A DNA stretch of 64,000 bases from Alcaligenaceae bacterium. Its GTDB lineage: Bacteria; Pseudomonadota; Gammaproteobacteria; Burkholderiales; Burkholderiaceae_B. Under the pieces are notes generated by a model. It ran no database searches and was not told the origin of the DNA. It was given only the letters and a program-made list of their open reading frames with translations. The stretch spans positions 1 through 64,000 of the forward strand of contig JACCER010000007.1 in assembly GCA_013416445.1 (NCBI GenBank), given 5' to 3'. Within the stretch, counting starts at the first letter, position 1, and the number at the start of each line of letters is the position of its first letter. Positions 60,595 to 64,000 of this stretch are shown in pieces. The position numbers and the translations under genes are program-made.

Positions 60595-61193
60595 TACGCC
60601 GCGCCCATCTCGAATCTAATCGCTGCAACCGCTTCAATCGTGGTTGCCAGATCCAGCTGATCCTCTGCTGCTTGCCGGATGCCGATCATCGTTCCAGATG
60701 CCACGGCGTATGCGTTCATTTTGTCGAGCACACGCGACGCCAGCTCAGTTAACGGCAGAGATCGCGTAGCGGCAATCGCTGTCAAGAGTGGTGCGGCAGT
60801 GCCAAGATCGACGACCAGTGCCTCGGCCTCCTTTACTTGCTGCGGCCATGACTGGATCTCCCAGTCCGGGTAGGTCGCGGCAAGCGTGGCTACAGCGGCG
60901 TCGCAGTCGGCGTTGATTTCGGCCAGCTTGGCGGCTTTTGCCCCCGTCAAGTGGGCCGCGTAGCCAGCTTCCATTTTGACTTCGCCAAGATAGAGGGCTG
61001 CGGCGGGCGCGCAGGCAGGCACCTCTTGCGCATCGTTTGCCTGGGTAACGGATACAAACAAGCCATTGGCTCGATAATCCTCCGGTACGCTCCAGGCACG
61101 CACAACAGCGTCAACAGCAATCTCGGGCAGAGGCACACGCTTGATCTGCCCACCGATTGCGACAGCCAGCTCTCCGTTTTCGATATTCATCAT
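60594..61193 (-). CDS. Tail-associated DUF4376-like protein
   Basis: 199 residues. The C-terminal half has the DUF4376 pattern: a helical AKLAEINADCDAAVATLAATYPDWEIQSWPQQVKEAEA stretch (about 88-127; key residues YPDWEIQSW and QQ..EA). It probably serves as a tail-fibre assembly or small structural partner of the preceding tail protein. A GGAG ribosome-binding site lies eight bases before ATGATG. Confidence 0.78.
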   Translation of the reverse strand: MMNIENGELAVAIGGQIKRVPLPEIAVDAVVRAWSVPEDYRANGLFVSVTQANDAQEVPACAPAAALYLGEVKMEAGYAAHLTGAKAAKLAEINADCDAAVATLAATYPDWEIQSWPQQVKEAEALVVDLGTAAPLLTAIAATRSLPLTELASRVLDKMNAYAVASGTMIGIRQAAEDQLDLATTIEAVAAIRFEMGAA

Positions 61194-61210
61194 TTAATCT
61201 CCGGTAAAGG

Positions 61211-61233
61211 CGGCGCGCTTGGCGCGCTCGCCG
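61211..61233 (-). other. GC-rich dyad just downstream of the VR gene
   Basis: CGGCG (61211-61215) pairs with CGCCG (61229-61233), and inside it GCGCGC-TTG-GCGCGC can form an alternative 6-bp stem. It lies 29 bp past the tail gene stop. Bordetella phage DGRs need a hairpin/cruciform after the VR, but here the distance is larger, so a weak terminator is the alternative. Confidence 0.4.
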
Positions 61234-61261
61234 AATGCATGACACAAAAAAACTTAATCCA

Positions 61262-63838
61262 CTACACCTTTGCGAGGCGGCCGCCGACACCGCTAAACGC
61301 GTTCGACGCGGCGTAGGTGACGTACAGATAGAACAGCCCGGCGTACGCGCCACGGCTCCAATCGCCGCCGTGGTAGGCAACGCAGTTGGGGCTTTGGTAA
61401 AAATAATCACCAAATGTGCCGTTGCTTGCCGTGGCGTTTGTCGTAGACGCGGCAAAGACTTGAGCCAGGTCGTAATCCGCCCCAGCATCAACAGCCATCG
61501 TGATCGTATGGCCGCTCGATGGTGCGGTTTTGCTTGTGGTGATGTAGCTCTTATTGCCGTTCTTATCCCAGACTTTATATTTGGAGCTGGCGTCGGTCTG
61601 CAACCCGTCGACCATTTGATAGACGTTGCCCCAAAGGCCGGTGATGCCACGCCAGGTCGCCTGCGCGACGGTTACGTGGTCGACGTTTTGCACGCCACCG
61701 CTTACATTCCCTTGCCCAATCAGTGTCTGGCTGTCCGAGCCGCCCATTTCGATCAAGGCGAGCGTCTGGATGGCTGACAGTTGATAGATAGACCAGAGCA
61801 TAAAGCCACTCACTCCCGCCGTATTTCGAGCGGTAGCACGGCCCTGCATCGTAGGAAAATCAATGCTCACAAGGGGCGCCTTGCCTGACGAAGATCCAAG
61901 CTTGCTACCGTCGGCCACGCCCTGGTACTTCCCGACCCAAAACTGGTCAATTGGAGTTCCTTCATGCATAAAGGCCGGGTGCAGTACAAAACCAGCGGCG
62001 GGCTGATCGGACACCATCCAATACCGTTTTCCGGTGTGCGCGCCGCTCGGAACAGAGCCGACTTTTACATAAAAACGAGGAATGCGAACCATCGCTTGAG
62101 CGTCAACCGTCTGCGTCACGATGCCCGCGTAAGCCGGATGGTTGTTAAACGTCGAGGCGTCTGTCGTGACATTCTCGAAATGCTCGTTCACACGCTGCCA
62201 CGTGCCTGCGCCGCCGCCAGTAGCTGTTTGAACGATGCCCAGGATCTGCGCAAACTGTTGCTTGGTCGTAAACGAGATGTCGCTCGACCACTCTGACCAC
62301 CCGTGCGTCACTCCTTTGTGCCGAACGCGCATTACATACTGCGTTTGGCTGGCCGCCAGGATTCCAATCGGAACGGTGTAGGAGGTCTTTGCTGCAGCAT
62401 CCTCGCCCGAGTCATGCAGGGGCGATACCCAGGCGGATGCGGCAAAGCGAATCTGCCACTGGCTGACTGCGTGCGTATCTGGATCACCCGTGACGGCAAA
62501 TGCCGTCGATTGCAAAGTGGGTTGCTCGGGGATCTCAACCTGGCCATTTGTGGGCGTTGTAACGCCGGGCGTCTGCACGTAGGCAAAACTAACTTTTGTG
62601 GTAAAGCTGATCACGACAGACCAATTGGATTGCAGGCCGGCCACATCGCGAACGCGTGCTCGCACGTAATATGTCGTACTTTCGGCTAGTACACCAGCGG
62701 GCATCGGGTAGGTCATTGCTGCAGCTTCGCCCGAATCGTGCAGCGTGCTTGCAAAGGTCGGGCTTGTGCTGATCTGGAACTGCGCCGTCGCAAAGGCATT
62801 TGTGGCGGGGCTGCTATAGCCGCTGGCTGTCAATGTAGGGCGCTCGGTTGTATCAATCGCTCCGTCGAGAGGGTTGGCGATTCCGGGCGCATCTGGGCGC
62901 ATGAGTGGATTGACGTACCCGCCCATTTCAGTACTGCTGCCCAATGCCACAATATGGCGAATCACCATGTCTTCGCCGTCAACGACGGCGCGCAGGTAGC
63001 CGTCCCCGCGCATCGGAACCACGTACTCGTAGTCCGCAAAGCCCTCAGGCACACCTGTTGTGCCGCCGCCGGAGCGACGCACAGACCACGGACGCTCGGT
63101 CCATGGAGCGGTATGCCCATCACGGAAATAAAGTCGGACCTCGCCAGCGGACAGGGTTCGACGAATAACGATAGCGCGGGACGTACGATCGTCGCCCAGG
63201 TTTACGGCTCGAGACACCCATTGGCCGCCCACAGCCGCGTCAACCCCGCCCTGAGCGCGAACGACCATAGTCGAGCCGGTAAGCACCGCACCGGCGCCCC
63301 AGGCGCGCGACAGATTCTCTGCCAGGCGTAGACGGTTTTCGGAGTGGATGGCGGTTACACGAACCAGCACGGACTCAACTCCGTCGAAAAGAATGTAATC
63401 CTCGCCAACATTAATGTCGGCGGTGCTTTCAACGTCTATGGAGTCATCGCCAAAAATGCCTGCAATGATATCGACGCCCTGGTGGTTGCGCAGCTCATAG
63501 CCAGTGGCAAACATCTCAAATGAAATGCGGCGCCCGCGATAAAGCCAGTCGAGATTGACCGCATGTTGAATCGACGTGGGGGATGCCAGGCCGTTCAGGG
63601 TGCCGGAAATGCCGCCAATCTGCTCGACAATGGCGTTGATCGCCTCACCCATGCTTGACTCGCCCGCGCGGGCGGCGGCCACCTCTTGCTCAACGGCGGT
63701 TTGGCGGCCATCCAGGTTGTCAAAGTTCTCGTCGATCTGCTGATACCGAGTATTCCACAAGTCTGGCACGGCATCTGGGAACGTCTCTGGGATGCGCTGA
63801 ATGGTTTCGTGAGGCAGGGCTGCGATGGGGTCTGTCAT
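61262..63838 (-). CDS. Phage tail/receptor-binding protein carrying the DGR variable repeat
   Basis: 858 residues. N-terminal phage structural region, two fibronectin type III-like repeats (about 318-418 and 420-530, each ending in SFTTK), then a C-terminal C-type-lectin-like domain (about 560-858) whose end holds the VR (residues about 823-857). The DGR rewrites this surface, so it is the probable host-receptor binder. An AGGTGA ribosome-binding site five bases before the ATG supports the start. The ending RLAKV follows the GC-rich 3' identity block shared with the TR. Confidence 0.93.
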   Translation of the reverse strand: MTDPIAALPHETIQRIPETFPDAVPDLWNTRYQQIDENFDNLDGRQTAVEQEVAAARAGESSMGEAINAIVEQIGGISGTLNGLASPTSIQHAVNLDWLYRGRRISFEMFATGYELRNHQGVDIIAGIFGDDSIDVESTADINVGEDYILFDGVESVLVRVTAIHSENRLRLAENLSRAWGAGAVLTGSTMVVRAQGGVDAAVGGQWVSRAVNLGDDRTSRAIVIRRTLSAGEVRLYFRDGHTAPWTERPWSVRRSGGGTTGVPEGFADYEYVVPMRGDGYLRAVVDGEDMVIRHIVALGSSTEMGGYVNPLMRPDAPGIANPLDGAIDTTERPTLTASGYSSPATNAFATAQFQISTSPTFASTLHDSGEAAAMTYPMPAGVLAESTTYYVRARVRDVAGLQSNWSVVISFTTKVSFAYVQTPGVTTPTNGQVEIPEQPTLQSTAFAVTGDPDTHAVSQWQIRFAASAWVSPLHDSGEDAAAKTSYTVPIGILAASQTQYVMRVRHKGVTHGWSEWSSDISFTTKQQFAQILGIVQTATGGGAGTWQRVNEHFENVTTDASTFNNHPAYAGIVTQTVDAQAMVRIPRFYVKVGSVPSGAHTGKRYWMVSDQPAAGFVLHPAFMHEGTPIDQFWVGKYQGVADGSKLGSSSGKAPLVSIDFPTMQGRATARNTAGVSGFMLWSIYQLSAIQTLALIEMGGSDSQTLIGQGNVSGGVQNVDHVTVAQATWRGITGLWGNVYQMVDGLQTDASSKYKVWDKNGNKSYITTSKTAPSSGHTITMAVDAGADYDLAQVFAASTTNATASNGTFGDYFYQSPNCVAYHGGDWSRGAYAGLFYLYVTYAASNAFSGVGGRLAKV
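61269..61372 (-). repeat. DGR variable repeat (VR)
   Basis: Pair of the TR at 59667-59770, offset 1602 bp. Twelve adenine-position differences change ten codons: eight of nine TR Asn codons (to H, D, Y, Y, T, Y, F, G) plus H-to-R and I-to-V. The 19 bases at the 3' end (coding strand), GC-rich and identical in both repeats, fit an IMH-type initiation site. Confidence 0.95.
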
Positions 63839-63850
63839 GTAATCACCTGA

Positions 63851-64000
63851 TTAAAAAAGAGGTTCGATGAACACCTGGTAAAGCTCATCCGAGTCCCTTA
63901 CCTTCGGTGCAAATTTCTTAAACGCTACAACCTGTCCTGCGGCGTCCAGCAGGGCCGCCTCGGATACGTGCTTTCCTATAAGCTCGCCCGGTTCTAGCCT
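63851..64000 (-). CDS. Phage structural protein, C-terminal fragment (cut by window edge)
   Basis: The last 49 codons of a minus-strand frame end at TAA 63851-63853, 12 bp before the tail protein start. The visible end (GKHVSEAALLDAAGQVVAFK ... QVFIEPLF) resembles the C-termini of phage tail-collar/baseplate-type proteins, but the fragment is too short for a firm call. Confidence 0.65.
   Translation of the reverse strand, partial: RLEPGELIGKHVSEAALLDAAGQVVAFKKFAPKVRDSDELYQVFIEPLF

Larger units (their letters stand above)
58356..64000. mobile_element. Prophage, tail-gene/DGR end (continues past window)
   Basis: All genes from 58427 to the right edge are minus-strand and phage-type (tail protein, tail-associated DUF4376, DUF1353, Avd, DGR reverse transcriptase), tightly packed with overlaps. 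The left boundary is placed just past the tRNA-Asp 3' end because tRNA 3' ends are common attachment sites and host genes stop there. No integrase is visible; it should be at the other end. The exact att core is not seen. Confidence 0.8.

Noticed and set aside
61235-61777. 180-codon plus-strand frame opposite the VR region
   Set aside because: Antisense to the tail protein 3' end; no ribosome-binding site and no phage-like motif.

Overview
The window reads as a chromosomal segment of a betaproteobacterium, most likely order Burkholderiales, family Alcaligenaceae (Bordetella-like neighbourhood). This rests on gene content and order: tkt-gap-pgk-fba-purC-purE-purK-sua5, miaB-phoH-ybeY-corC-lnt, queA-tgt-yajC-secD-secF, and a stand-alone ubiD. 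No rRNA marker is present, so the family-level guess is inference.

Layout. 1-333: the truncated right half of a palindromic dispersed repeat plus a REP-like dyad. 334-9 kb: metabolic and housekeeping genes (class IV aminotransferase, YkvI-like carrier, RIO kinase, tcdA, chaC, pdxH, flavin reductase, L-2-hydroxyglutarate oxidase-like protein, purU). 8.7-15.2 kb: ggt and a LysR regulator divergent from a ThDP enzyme and glutaryl-CoA dehydrogenase, then a convergent MaoC protein. 15.3-26.3 kb: a long minus-strand block with nudC, sua5, purK, purE, purC, fba, mog, pgk, gap and tkt. 26.4-36 kb: rsmE, barstar-like, patatin, maeB, an FAD-oxidase-like protein, an aminotransferase, a lytic transglycosylase and ubiD. 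36.07-37.02 kb: no gene, but dense repeats (a 19-bp tandem array, a 31-bp perfect inverted repeat, a 220-bp palindromic element). 37-43.6 kb: yqjDEK-like envelope genes, a secreted protein, upp, dacB, queA and tgt. 43.6-47 kb: yajC, secD and secF. 47.3-49 kb: periplasmic sulfite dehydrogenase sorA and sorB under a perfect FNR/ANR-type dyad. 49-57.8 kb: miaB, phoH, ybeY, corC, lnt and a GGDEF/EAL sensor. 58.0-58.4 kb: tRNA-Ala, tRNA-Glu and tRNA-Asp with a clear promoter.

58.4-64 kb: the tail end of a prophage starting just downstream of the 3' end of tRNA-Asp. It carries a complete diversity-generating retroelement (DGR): a tail protein whose C-terminus is a variable repeat (VR), two small phage genes, an Avd-like accessory protein, a template repeat (TR) and a DGR-type reverse transcriptase. 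Aligned without gaps, TR and VR share 104 bp; all 12 differences fall on coding-strand adenines of the TR, the signature of adenine mutagenesis. This is the most notable system in the window.

Two other themes recur. First, a family of about 15 REP-like dyads with the core GTCGGATTA...TAATCCGAC sits at gene 3' ends. In at least six minus-strand genes it supplies the stop codon, often with the last residues (three proteins end in -RSD). Second, a separate palindromic repeat is present at about 1, 36.6 and 47.1 kb.
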